DNA of 64,000 nucleotides from JAAZKA01 sp034926225 (lineage in GTDB: Bacteria > Bacillota > Clostridia > Oscillospirales > QAMX01), in contig JAYFRF010000001.1 of assembly GCA_034926225.1 (NCBI GenBank), positions 1 to 64,000 of the forward strand, given 5' to 3'. Under the pieces are notes generated by a model that made no database searches, had not been told where the DNA came from, and worked only from the letters and a program-made list of their open reading frames with translations. This document shows positions 17,970 through 25,993 of this stretch, one piece after another (positions within the stretch are counted from its first letter, which is position 1; each line of letters opens with the position of its first letter). A program made the position numbers and the translations under genes.

Positions 17970-18645
17970 ATTGATAATAGCCGCCCGTTTTGTCGGAGAC
18001 GATCAGACCGCCGTCGATGGCAACCACGCGACGGTCGAAACGGTTGACAAGCTCCTTTTCGTGAGTGACGACCAGTACCGTGGTACCGAGATCGTTGATA
18101 TGCTCCAAAAGCATCATAATTTCCAGCGACCGATCGGGGTCGAGGTTGCCCGTCGGCTCATCGGCGATGATGAGCGAGGGGTTGTTCACAAGCGCACGGG
18201 CGACCGCGACGCGCTGCTGCTCGCCGCCGGAAAGCTCATTTGGCTTTCTGCGCGCCTTGTGCGCAAGGCCCACGAGATCGAGTACATACGCGACACGCTC
18301 ATGAATCTCACGCGGCGACGCGCCGACGATGCGCATCGCGAAGGCTATGTTGTCGTAGACCGTCTTTTTTTCGATCAACCGGAAATCCTGAAAGACGACA
18401 CCGATGGTTCTCCGTAAATAGGGAACCTCAGACGCGCGCATCTTCGAAGTATTGTAGCCGTTAATCGACACCCGGCCGGCGGTTGGACGCAACTCGCCGG
18501 TCAGGAGCTTGATAATAGTCGACTTTCCGGAACCGGACGGCCCGACGAGGAATACAAATTCCCCGTCGTCGATACGCAGGTCAATACCTTGCAGCGCACG
18601 CGTGCCGGTTGCGTAAGAATGATAAACGTCGGAGAGGTGGATCAT
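17953..18645 (-). CDS. ftsE: Cell division ATP-binding protein FtsE
   Basis: 230-aa ABC ATPase. Walker A GPSGSGKST at 35-43, Q-loop in VVFQDFRLIEKKTV (the KTV-rich stretch typical of FtsE), signature LSGGEQQR near 138-145, and Walker B LIIADEPTGNLDP near 157-169. Powers the FtsX-hydrolase complex in septal or lateral wall cleavage. The ATG overlaps the stop of the upstream PucR-like gene by ATGA, so the regulator and ftsE are translationally coupled. Confidence 0.96.
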   Translation of the reverse strand: MIHLSDVYHSYATGTRALQGIDLRIDDGEFVFLVGPSGSGKSTIIKLLTGELRPTAGRVSINGYNTSKMRASEVPYLRRTIGVVFQDFRLIEKKTVYDNIAFAMRIVGASPREIHERVAYVLDLVGLAHKARRKPNELSGGEQQRVAVARALVNNPSLIIADEPTGNLDPDRSLEIMMLLEHINDLGTTVLVVTHEKELVNRFDRRVVAIDGGLIVSDKTGGYYQYEQQT

Positions 18646-19730
18646 TGCCGATTGTCCCTCGAATCCAGATATTTACGCACCATGAGTGCCACTTTAAAGA
18701 TGATCGCATGATCAAACTCGCGCAGATCAAGTCCCGTGATCTTTTTGATCTTCTCTAAGCGATACACCAGTGTGTTGCGGTGTACGAAGAGCTTACGGGA
18801 GGTCTCGGAGACGTTCAGGTTATTCTCAAAGAACTTCTGAATCGTAAACAGTGTCTCGTGGTCAAGTGCGGAGATGGAGCCCTTACGGAACACCTCTGAC
18901 AGAAACTGCTCGCACATCGTCGTCGGCAGCTGATAGATCAGACGGCCGATGCCCAGGTTTTCAAAGCTAAGGATCGTCTTTTCGGTGTCGAAAACCTGAC
19001 CGACCTCGATTGCGAGCTGCGCTTCTTTAAAGGAAGTGACGATATTTTTAAGCTGCGGCGCGACGGTGCCGATACCGATCGTCGTTTTAATCATCAGCTC
19101 GGTGCCCAAGGTATCCTCAATCTGCTTGGCTGTCTTCACAAGATCGCGCATATCGACGTTCGGGCGAACTTCCTTAACAAGCACAAGATCAGTCTCGGAG
19201 ATATTAATGACGAAGTCCTTCTGCTTGTCCGGGAACAGAGAGGAAACCACATCAATCGCAGCGGAATCCGTCTTCTCGGTATGCTTAACGAGGAACACGA
19301 CGCGCGGTACATCGGGTCCGAAATGCAGCTCCTTAGACTTGATATAAATATCACCCGGGAGGACGTTATCAAGGATAATGTTTTTGATAAACGTCGCTTT
19401 GTCATGTTTTTCGTCATAAAGCGAGCGCACGCTGGACAATGCTATCGCCGCCATGGAACAGATGGTCTTTGCGATGGAGTCGTCACCCTCGACGAACACA
19501 GCATATTCGTAGCGCGCGGACTTTGTGGAAATGGTCTGGTAGATATACCCACCGTGAACAACAAAATCGGAGGAGAAGCTCATTTCGACGGCGGCATCCT
19601 CACGCTCCGAGCCGATTAAGGTCAGTTCGGTACAGGCGATCACCGAGCCTGTGGAATCGATGACACCGATGATGCGGTCGGCGACATCCTTCATTTGAAG
19701 GATGATGCCCTGAAACAATCTTCCTGTCAT
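18642..19730 (-). CDS. PucR/CdaR-type transcriptional regulator
   Basis: 362 aa. The N-terminal part resembles the sensor region of sugar-diacid or purine regulators, a middle section (about 140-280) resembles a GGDEF-like fold without catalytic motifs, and the C-terminal HTH_30 domain (about 300-355) contains NVSETSRKLFVHRNTLVYRL, shortened to LFVHRNTLVYRL, the family hallmark. It is the first gene of the ftsEX-hydrolase-protease operon and ends in an ATGA overlap with ftsE. Such proteins are usually metabolite-responsive activators; which ligand links it to cell division is unknown. The ribosome site before the ATG at 19730 is weak (AAAGG). Confidence 0.85.
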   Translation of the reverse strand: MTGRLFQGIILQMKDVADRIIGVIDSTGSVIACTELTLIGSEREDAAVEMSFSSDFVVHGGYIYQTISTKSARYEYAVFVEGDDSIAKTICSMAAIALSSVRSLYDEKHDKATFIKNIILDNVLPGDIYIKSKELHFGPDVPRVVFLVKHTEKTDSAAIDVVSSLFPDKQKDFVINISETDLVLVKEVRPNVDMRDLVKTAKQIEDTLGTELMIKTTIGIGTVAPQLKNIVTSFKEAQLAIEVGQVFDTEKTILSFENLGIGRLIYQLPTTMCEQFLSEVFRKGSISALDHETLFTIQKFFENNLNVSETSRKLFVHRNTLVYRLEKIKKITGLDLREFDHAIIFKVALMVRKYLDSRDNRQ

Positions 19731-19830
19731 AATACTAATACCTTTCCGCGTGCGATAAATTCAAAGACCGCGGGACGCGCACGCCATGTCAATCCTCCCG
19801 CAAATATAAGTCTTCCTATTACACCAGTAT

Positions 19831-19859
19831 ATTGTAACCGATTTGTCACTGTTTTTCAA
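19831..19859 (-). promoter_or_regulatory. Promoter of the PucR-ftsEX operon
   Basis: Minus strand -35 TTGAAA (19854-19859), 17-bp spacer, -10 TACAAT (19831-19836). It leaves a 5' leader of about 95 nt before the regulator start. Confidence 0.72.
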
Positions 19860-19974
19860 CTGGTAATTAGAAAATTTAACATATTTTTTTATAATCTTAC
19901 CGTAAAAAAGCGGTTTGTCCGCCTCATAACCCGTAAAAAGTGGAATCGAAGCGCCGAGTATTGTGCAAAATCAC

Positions 19975-22182
19975 TTATTTTTTAAGAAGCGCTGCGGCAC
20001 ACATCCGATTCGCATATTCCAAACGCCGCAGCCGTTCGGTGTTTTTCAGCACCGCCTCCCGGTTTTCCTCCGCAATCCCGTTGATAAAGCTGCAAAGCGT
20101 TTCCGGTGTCGCATCCTTCAGCTCACAGAAGCGTTCTGTCCCGAGATAGCGTAGAAATCCCGCCACCTTCACATCGTACGATATCCCCGCGGCCGGAACT
20201 CCCGCGGCTGCTGCAAATACCAGCGCATGCAGCCGCATCGCTAAAACTCCCCGCATTTTAGAGAATAATCCTATCGTAACCTCGGCCGGATACCTGGACT
20301 CCACACGGATATAGGGACAGGTAATCCGCTCCGCCACCGCGTCGCATGCGGCCGCATCCCGCGGCAGCTCAATTGGCAGCAGCACCGGCGTCCAATGATA
20401 CTTTCCATACGCATATTCCGCCGCCTCCGCTATCGCATCCGGGTCAAATCCTGCCCACGGACGCACGCATACCGCAATATAGGCGTCATCGTGCGAAAGC
20501 CCCAGCGCATCCATAACCGGCTCTAACCTTTCCTCCGATGCGGGAAGCAGGGTCAATGCCGGGTCGGCTGCCGAAATGATCTCAGGTTTCTTCACACCGA
20601 GGCTTTCAAGCAGCTTCCGCGAGTCGTCCTCACGCAGCGTGATGGCGTCAACGGAACCGTTGAGTATCTTCGTTGCCCGACGCTCGCTCTTTTTTCGAAG
20701 CAGCGGCCCGATACCGCAGCCGTACATCATCACGGACAACCCCATCCGCTTTGCGGTTTGCAGCGTCCAGAGGTAGAACCAAAGCGACCGTGCGGAGGTA
20801 ACGTCCTGTATCAGTGAACCGCCGCCGTTGATATAGAGTCTTGACCGTTTAAACGCCCGTAAAACCGCCGGGATATGGAAAGTGAACATCGAATTCACAC
20901 GATAGTCGAGCCTTGTCGCAGCCGGATTTCTCGACAGCACGCGGATGGGCATATCCGGGTCGACATCGCGCAGTTCCCGGACGATCGCATCGAGTATCGC
21001 ATCGTCCCCCGCGTTGCCCTTGCCATATGCGCCGCAGACGGTAACTCCGGCGCGCTCCTTCTTTTGCGGATAACGGCGCAGAACCGTCCGATAGATTTCG
21101 ATCTGATCGGCCGCCATCCGGTCGAGAGAAAACCTTGTTGACGCACGCTTGAAAAGCCGCTCGGCAAAAGTCCGGCGCAACACCTCGTCCAGTGCCAGAG
21201 AAGATATCGCCTTCGCCAGCGCTTCCGCGTCTCGCGGCTGAAAGATAAATCCCGACACACCGTGTTCGACCATCTCGGAGAGCCCTCCGACATCCGACAC
21301 AACCGTCGCACAGCCCTCGCGGATGCCTTCGGAAACGGAGTAGGGGAACGTCTCCGACAGCGAGCAGATTACATTGATATCAGCTGCCGCAAAAAATGCT
21401 CGCATATCCTTGACCCACCCGGCAAAGGTAACGCTCTTTGTAAGCTCCAGCTCCCGCGTCAGCGCAAGCAGACTCTCCCGATCCTCTCCGTCGCCCGCAA
21501 TTACCAGATGCAGTTTCGGCGCCGACTCGACCGCGCGCCGCATCGCCCGCAGCAATGTCGGAATATCCTTGATTTTCGTCAGTCTCGCCGCGATCACACA
21601 GACAACGTCGCCCGGACGGTATTCGTAGCCGTAGGTTTTCCAGAATGTACAGCGATCCGGCTTTTCAATCGGCGCGGTGTAATCGATGCCGTTATAAATC
21701 ACGAAGCAGCTTTGAGGATCAAACCCACGAGAAATCATTGTTCGCGCCATCCGGTCGGAGACGCAGGTGTAATAGTCCACCTTCCTCAGCGCGCACGCAT
21801 TGACAGCGCCGAAGGTAAGCTGACGCAGCGGAGAACCGAGATAATCCAGCTTATAATCGGAATGAATGGTCGTCACAACCGGCAGTCCCAGCGCCCGCTT
21901 GATGAGCGTCCCCATCAGATTCGCCCTTGCGCCGTGGCAGTGCAAGATGTCCGGTTTATATGTGCTGACGATCTTATAAAGCCGTTTATAGTCGGAGAAA
22001 ATATTACGTGTCTCGATAACCTCCGTCTCGATTCCGGCGCAGCATGCTTCTTCCGCAAAATCACCCTTGCGAAACGAGACCAGCTTGACATCGATGGACT
22101 CCCGAAGTCTTGCCACCTCGGATATCACCGCCGTCTTCGCGCCGCCGACGTCACCGCCGCCGATGATGTGGAGAATTCTCAT
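19975..22182 (-). CDS. Fusion of GT4 glycosyltransferase and CsaB-type polysaccharide pyruvyl transferase
   Basis: 735 aa with two complete enzymes in one chain. Residues 1-370 are a GT-B retaining glycosyltransferase: GGGDVGGAKT near the start, NGIDY, RLTKIKD, and the donor-site EX7E-like run SLSETFPYSVSEGIREGC. Residues about 388-735 are a CsaB/polysaccharide pyruvyl transferase: CGAYGKGNAGDDAILDAI, NGGGSLIQD, YGCGIGPL and the late MRLHALVFAAAAGVP. CsaB adds ketal pyruvate to secondary cell-wall polysaccharide, which anchors SLH-domain proteins. The fusion suggests that one protein adds a sugar and then pyruvylates it. It is a single-gene unit with its own strong promoter. Confidence 0.9.
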   Translation of the reverse strand: MRILHIIGGGDVGGAKTAVISEVARLRESIDVKLVSFRKGDFAEEACCAGIETEVIETRNIFSDYKRLYKIVSTYKPDILHCHGARANLMGTLIKRALGLPVVTTIHSDYKLDYLGSPLRQLTFGAVNACALRKVDYYTCVSDRMARTMISRGFDPQSCFVIYNGIDYTAPIEKPDRCTFWKTYGYEYRPGDVVCVIAARLTKIKDIPTLLRAMRRAVESAPKLHLVIAGDGEDRESLLALTRELELTKSVTFAGWVKDMRAFFAAADINVICSLSETFPYSVSEGIREGCATVVSDVGGLSEMVEHGVSGFIFQPRDAEALAKAISSLALDEVLRRTFAERLFKRASTRFSLDRMAADQIEIYRTVLRRYPQKKERAGVTVCGAYGKGNAGDDAILDAIVRELRDVDPDMPIRVLSRNPAATRLDYRVNSMFTFHIPAVLRAFKRSRLYINGGGSLIQDVTSARSLWFYLWTLQTAKRMGLSVMMYGCGIGPLLRKKSERRATKILNGSVDAITLREDDSRKLLESLGVKKPEIISAADPALTLLPASEERLEPVMDALGLSHDDAYIAVCVRPWAGFDPDAIAEAAEYAYGKYHWTPVLLPIELPRDAAACDAVAERITCPYIRVESRYPAEVTIGLFSKMRGVLAMRLHALVFAAAAGVPAAGISYDVKVAGFLRYLGTERFCELKDATPETLCSFINGIAEENREAVLKNTERLRRLEYANRMCAAALLKK

Positions 22183-22233
22183 ACCCTTTTCTCTTTTCTT
22201 TTGAACATGAAAAATACAATCTGTCCTATTGTT

Positions 22234-22262
22234 ATCATACCGCGAATACGAAAGCTTGTCAA
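22234..22262 (-). promoter_or_regulatory. Sigma-A promoter of the GT-CsaB gene
   Basis: Minus strand -35 TTGACA (22257-22262, perfect), 17-bp spacer, -10 TATGAT (22234-22239). Confidence 0.78.
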
Positions 22263-22308
22263 GTCAATACGTCTGCGGCATCTGTTCGAATCTTTTTTGA
22301 ATCCATCC

Positions 22309-22336
22309 GAACCTTTTTGTCCTTTGACGCGACTAA
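22309..22336 (+). promoter_or_regulatory. ECF-type promoter (probable autoregulation of the sigma operon)
   Basis: GAACCTTTTT at 22309-22318 and CGACTAA at 22330-22336, with 16 bases between GAACC and CGAC. This has the GAAC/CGTC-like form and spacing of ECF sigma promoters and lies 48 bases before the ECF gene, so the sigma factor probably transcribes its own operon. Confidence 0.65.
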
Positions 22337-22383
22337 TAGGGTGAAAGCGCTTTTAAAGAACTAAGCAGGGGAGGGAGGGACGC

Positions 22384-22869
22384 ATGACGCCGCCGGAACA
22401 GCTGTTTGCATTTGAAACACTCGTTGCCGCGCATGGGAAAGCCGTCTACAATTACCTCCGATTAAAGCTCCCCGGCATACACGATGCGCAGGACGTCCTT
22501 CAGGAGACACTGCTTGCCGCATGGCGCGGATTCGATGCCTATCGGGCGCAAGCCGCTCCCCGCACCTGGCTGCTCGCCATCGCGCGGCACAAATGCGCTG
22601 ATTTCTTCCGCCGCGCCTACGGGCATCCAACGGAACCGCTCCCCTCAGACGACGGGCTTCCGTATTCAGACGAGGAGCAAACCCTTGATCGCATCGCAGT
22701 CGGGGACGCGCTCGAAAGCTTGTCCGGAGCGGACCGGGAGCTTGTCTACATCCTGTACCGCGCAGGGTTGACCTATGCGGAAGCCGCCGACGTTCTCGGC
22801 GTTCCGGAAGGTACGATCAAAAGTCGTGTTGCGGCGCTGAAAGCAAAACTGCGGGCAAAGCTCGCTTAG
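22384..22869 (+). CDS. ECF RNA polymerase sigma factor
   Basis: 161 aa. Region 2 spans about 15-80 (AQDVLQETLLAAWRGFDAYR, with APRTWLLAIARHKCADFFRR) and region 4 about 105-155 (YAEAADVLGVPEGTIKSRV). No region 1 or 3, as expected for group 4 sigma factors. The start has GGGGAGGGAGGG upstream. It is the first of four tightly packed genes: sigma, zinc-finger anti-sigma, then two small proteins of unknown function. A matching ECF-type promoter lies in front. Confidence 0.93.
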   Translation: MTPPEQLFAFETLVAAHGKAVYNYLRLKLPGIHDAQDVLQETLLAAWRGFDAYRAQAAPRTWLLAIARHKCADFFRRAYGHPTEPLPSDDGLPYSDEEQTLDRIAVGDALESLSGADRELVYILYRAGLTYAEAADVLGVPEGTIKSRVAALKAKLRAKLA

Positions 22870-22883
22870 GAGGTGTTACGACG

Positions 22884-23210
22884 ATGATCCCCTGTGAAGA
22901 CCGTGAAGAAAACATCGCCCGGTATGTCGCCGGCACGCTCGACAGCACCGCCAAAACGGAGCTTCTGCTGCATATCGCCGGCTGCCCCCGCTGCCGCGCG
23001 GAGCTTGCCCTCGCCTTGCAGCTTGCGCATATGCTGGACGCATGCCAGGCGGAGATTCCCCACAAAGTTTTAACGGCCGTTCAGCATGAAATCGAGGCGG
23101 CAGACGAGAAAAAGGATGTGCTGTCCCGCCTGTGGGAAGCCCGCGATATAATTTTTGATACACTGGCGCTCAGCGGCAAAGCGCTGAAGCTTGCCATTAA
23201 TTTGATTTGA
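22884..23210 (+). CDS. Putative zinc-finger (ZAS/HC2-like) anti-sigma factor, apparently without TM segment
   Basis: 108 aa. The HxxxCxxC motif of ZAS anti-sigma factors is present as HIAGCPRC near residues 32-39, preceded by a helical segment. Unlike most ECF anti-sigma factors it has no clear TM helix; the C-terminal end is only moderately hydrophobic. It may be a soluble redox- or metal-sensing anti-sigma of the RsrA kind, or be held at the membrane by a partner such as the 74-aa membrane protein encoded two genes later. AGGAGGTG precedes the ATG, 14 bases after the sigma stop. Confidence 0.8.
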   Translation: MIPCEDREENIARYVAGTLDSTAKTELLLHIAGCPRCRAELALALQLAHMLDACQAEIPHKVLTAVQHEIEAADEKKDVLSRLWEARDIIFDTLALSGKALKLAINLI

Positions 23211-23229
23211 TGAAAAGGAGAATATGAAT

Positions 23230-23496
23230 ATGAGTAACGAAGTCAAGGAACTCGGAGAAGTACTGGACGAGTTATCTGGCAAGGTACCGCAACTGATCTC
23301 CCGGCTGCTCGGCACCCTGTATTCGGCGGAAGCCGGAACCCAGATGGGGCAGTCTGTCGGTAGCTTCTACAAGGAGCTGATCGCCGCCGGTATCCCTTCC
23401 GACGACGCGCTGAAGATGGCCCGCGACTACATGCTGTCGATCAAAAACATTATCAGTTCCGCCTCCGCTACGTGTAACCCAGAGAAGAAGGAATAA
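23230..23496 (+). CDS. Small conserved-type protein of unknown function in ECF operon
   Basis: 88 aa, hydrophilic and helical, no TM or signal. It reads MSNEVKELGEVLDEL at the start and has a central segment with GIPSDDALKMARDYM, which looks like a helix-forming motif. The start at 23230 is preferred over the ATG six bases earlier because GGAG is 9 rather than 3 bases away. Lies 19 bases after the anti-sigma gene and just before a small membrane protein gene. I do not recognise a named family; it may be an effector or modulator of the sigma system. Confidence 0.75.
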   Translation: MSNEVKELGEVLDELSGKVPQLISRLLGTLYSAEAGTQMGQSVGSFYKELIAAGIPSDDALKMARDYMLSIKNIISSASATCNPEKKE

Positions 23497-23499
23497 CCC

Positions 23500-23724
23500 A
23501 TGACAGCGCTGATTTGGCTTCGAATCGTCGTCAAAAGCCTGTATCTCCTCCTCCTCCTGCCGTATTTACTGCTCGGATGGCTTGCCCGCCGTATCCTCTA
23601 TCATATATCCTTCCGAAACGCTTTACGGCGCAGCGGCGCGGATCCATATGCTGTCCGCGTTCTGTCGGCTTCGCTGCGGCAAGTCTCGCCGCGTGTCTCG
23701 GAATTGACGCGCTGTATCCGGTAA
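23500..23724 (+). CDS. Small membrane protein of unknown function in ECF operon
   Basis: 74 aa. One strongly hydrophobic segment (about residues 4-28, LLLLLPYLLLGWLA in its core), followed by a basic Arg-rich tail (about 29-74), so the tail should face the cytoplasm. Starts 3 bases after the previous stop (no room for its own transcript) and ends just before a terminator. Not recognised as a known family. A membrane tether for the soluble anti-sigma is one possible role. Confidence 0.65.
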   Translation: MTALIWLRIVVKSLYLLLLLPYLLLGWLARRILYHISFRNALRRSGADPYAVRVLSASLRQVSPRVSELTRCIR

Positions 23725-23737
23725 TAATATATACCAA

Positions 23738-23778
23738 AAACCGTCCGATACCGATTTCACCCCGGTATCGGACGGTTT
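23738..23778. terminator. Bidirectional terminator
   Basis: Arms 23738-23753 and 23763-23778 pair perfectly over 16 bp with AAA/TTT ends and a 9-base loop. It separates the plus-strand ECF operon from the convergent minus-strand aldolase gene. Confidence 0.9.
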
Positions 23779-23787
23779 CATCCAAAT

Positions 23788-24690
23788 TTATGCCCTTAAA
23801 TACACGTTTTCATAATCTATCGCATTCAAATCGGCGCGCAGAGACGCCTCCTCCGCATCGTTTAAGCGCTTCATCGGATAAGTGGTATGTCCCATATCAA
23901 ATCCGTTCCATGTAAGCATCAGTTTTAATGACGCAAGACCGTCATGTGCCAGCATCACACGAATCAGCGCGTCGGCCTTGTACTGCGCTTTACGTGCGGC
24001 GGCGAGATCGCCTTTCTGGAACGCGTTGTAGATGTCCACAAACACGCGCGGCATCACATTGTACGTCGAGCCGATACCCGCATGAGCACCCATCATCAAG
24101 CCGCAAAGAAAAGTCTCGTCCGGCCCGTTGATGACATTGATATCGCCGCCGCGAAGGAGAGAAATTTTATGCATCTCATAGTAGTTCGGATTTGTCCACT
24201 TTAAGCCGATCATATTCGGAATCGTCATCAGCCGCTCGACCATCGAGAGCGTAACCGGTACGCCCGATAAAGGACAGGCGTACATCAGAAGCGGCAGCTC
24301 GGCGGCATCGGCGAGCGCACGGTAGTAGTTGTAGATGCCGTCGTCATTGTAGCCGTAGAAAAACGGGGGAACGGAGGAAATCGCGTCCGCACCGGCGGCG
24401 GCGGCATGGGCGGCAAGCTTTTTCGCGGTAATGAGATCGACCGCGCCGATGTGGGAGATAACCTTGCCGCGTCCGGCGGTGGCTTCGATGACGGCTTCGG
24501 TCATCTCCATGCGCGCGTCGGGCTGCATGACGACGCCCTCGCCCGTCGCACCGCAGACATAGAAGCCGTCGCAGCCTGCATCGATTAAGTAATCGATCAG
24601 CGGTTTGACCGACGCGCGGCGCAGGGTGCCGTCTTCATTAAGAGGCGTCGGCAGGGCTGGCATAACACCATGAAACAGTACTTTACTCAT
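23788..24690 (-). CDS. DHDPS/N-acetylneuraminate lyase family aldolase
   Basis: 300 aa, class I TIM-barrel aldolase. CGATGEG (about 46-52) binds the carboxylate, Tyr in MYACPLSGVP (about 136-145) is the general base, Lys in GLKWTN (about 163-168) forms the Schiff base, and GDINVINGPDE follows. The YxxPLSGV and NGxDE wording is closer to sialic acid lyase than to DapA. Reaction expected: reversible cleavage of a 2-keto-3-deoxy acid such as N-acetylneuraminate to pyruvate and an aldose. Last gene of the PBP1A-capA-CAP unit (17 bases after the previous stop), an odd place for it. AAAGGAG precedes the ATG. Confidence 0.88.
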   Translation of the reverse strand: MSKVLFHGVMPALPTPLNEDGTLRRASVKPLIDYLIDAGCDGFYVCGATGEGVVMQPDARMEMTEAVIEATAGRGKVISHIGAVDLITAKKLAAHAAAAGADAISSVPPFFYGYNDDGIYNYYRALADAAELPLLMYACPLSGVPVTLSMVERLMTIPNMIGLKWTNPNYYEMHKISLLRGGDINVINGPDETFLCGLMMGAHAGIGSTYNVMPRVFVDIYNAFQKGDLAAARKAQYKADALIRVMLAHDGLASLKLMLTWNGFDMGHTTYPMKRLNDAEEASLRADLNAIDYENVYLRA

Positions 24691-24707
24691 TTGAAAATCT
24701 CCTTTGG

Positions 24708-25934
24708 TTATTTTGAGGTGTAGAACACCTGTGTATAGTACAATATACCATCGGATTGCGGGTTGTAGGCGACCCCTGCGCCCATTGTTGTATAGTTGGC
24801 GCGGAGAACGGCACGATACTGCGCGTTGTTCAAATGCGCGGAGAACGCAGTCAGTGCATTAGGAAACGCGCGGGCTATAATCTCGATCTGGTAGAAATCC
24901 GTATATCCCGCCGCATTCAGACGATCCACGGGGGAGGTATTGTCCGAGCCGTTGTGCGTGTAAAGGTTGTTTTTCGCCATATCATTACTGTGATTCCGGG
25001 CAACATCGCAGATGGTCTCATCCCAAACGATAGCGGTAAGTCCCAACTTGTGACGCTCTATATTGACAAGATCTAAAAATTGCCGCGCATAGCCATCCAG
25101 CACCGCTACAGAAATACGCGTTTTTCCCGCATACTCGGCTATTTCTTCCAGAATCGCATAGGCTGCGCCGTTTTCATCATAAAAAAGCGTCTTGATTTTA
25201 TTGTCAGCCGTGTAGACCGTATATGTGCCATACTCGACAGACTCTATGCTGGCAAGCAGTGCGTCACAGTCGGCCGCCGTCATACCGAAGCGCAGCCCAT
25301 CGTCTACCTGCCAAGAGGACGAGTGGAGATAATAGGCGACGACCTTGCTGTCGGAGACACCGATCATCTTATAGGTGTCCAGATCGTCATAAATCCACCA
25401 CGTATATCCCTTTTCGGAAACGGAAGTCCTCGACGGCTCTCCGAAGGTGTTCTTCGCTTCCTCCGACGGCATTCCAAGCGTCAGGCGCGCGCTGGAGGTC
25501 AGCGTTACCTTCGCGTTCTGCGCGTTCCATACCACATCCAGCAGCAGATTCTCCGATACAAACCGCAGCGGGACATACGTGCTGCCATCTTCTGCGAACG
25601 GTGGCGCATCCAGGGCAACCGCAACCCCGTTCACGGTCGCAGTCTTCACCCCGATACGCAGCTTGAGCGTCGTTCCGCCGCGGGTAATCGTGATCGTTTT
25701 GGTGGCTTCATCATAATTGACAACCGCATCCATCGCTTCGCACAGATCGCGTACCGGAACGTAAACGCGGCCTACACTGCTGTCGTAATACGGCTGCGCA
25801 CCGGAAAAAGTAAGCGTTTCGCCATCCAGTTCCACCGTGACATTCTGCGTCGCAGCGCTCGTTCGCGGCATGACGACCGCGATCAGACAAACCGCCACAA
25901 GCGCGGATACGATCCGGAAAGTGTTCTTAACCAT
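24708..25934 (-). CDS. Secreted protein with copper-amine-oxidase-N-like and CAP (SCP/PR1) domains
   Basis: 408 aa. Signal peptide (about 1-27, ending near TSAA), a copper amine oxidase N-terminal-like domain (about 30-150, with VYVPVRDLCEA and TYVPLRFVSENL repeats), a middle CAP-associated region with LRFGMTAADCDALL, and a C-terminal CAP domain (about 285-408) containing NIERHKLGL, HSNDMAKNN, and the last YYTQVF strand. The start at 25934 uses GAGGA upstream; a TTG two codons earlier is less likely. In Clostridia this set is linked to spore coat or cell-surface proteins of the YkwD type. The exact role is unknown. Confidence 0.88.
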   Translation of the reverse strand: MVKNTFRIVSALVAVCLIAVVMPRTSAATQNVTVELDGETLTFSGAQPYYDSSVGRVYVPVRDLCEAMDAVVNYDEATKTITITRGGTTLKLRIGVKTATVNGVAVALDAPPFAEDGSTYVPLRFVSENLLLDVVWNAQNAKVTLTSSARLTLGMPSEEAKNTFGEPSRTSVSEKGYTWWIYDDLDTYKMIGVSDSKVVAYYLHSSSWQVDDGLRFGMTAADCDALLASIESVEYGTYTVYTADNKIKTLFYDENGAAYAILEEIAEYAGKTRISVAVLDGYARQFLDLVNIERHKLGLTAIVWDETICDVARNHSNDMAKNNLYTHNGSDNTSPVDRLNAAGYTDFYQIEIIARAFPNALTAFSAHLNNAQYRAVLRANYTTMGAGVAYNPQSDGILYYTQVFYTSK

Positions 25935-25993
25935 GAGCAAATTCCTCGCTTTCGTCTGTATATTAACAACTCAAAGCTTAAGATGCAAATGAG

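Noticed and set aside
21262..22344. 360-residue plus-strand frame opposite the GT-CsaB gene
   Set aside because: Antisense shadow, no domain, and it would run through the minus-strand gene and its promoter.
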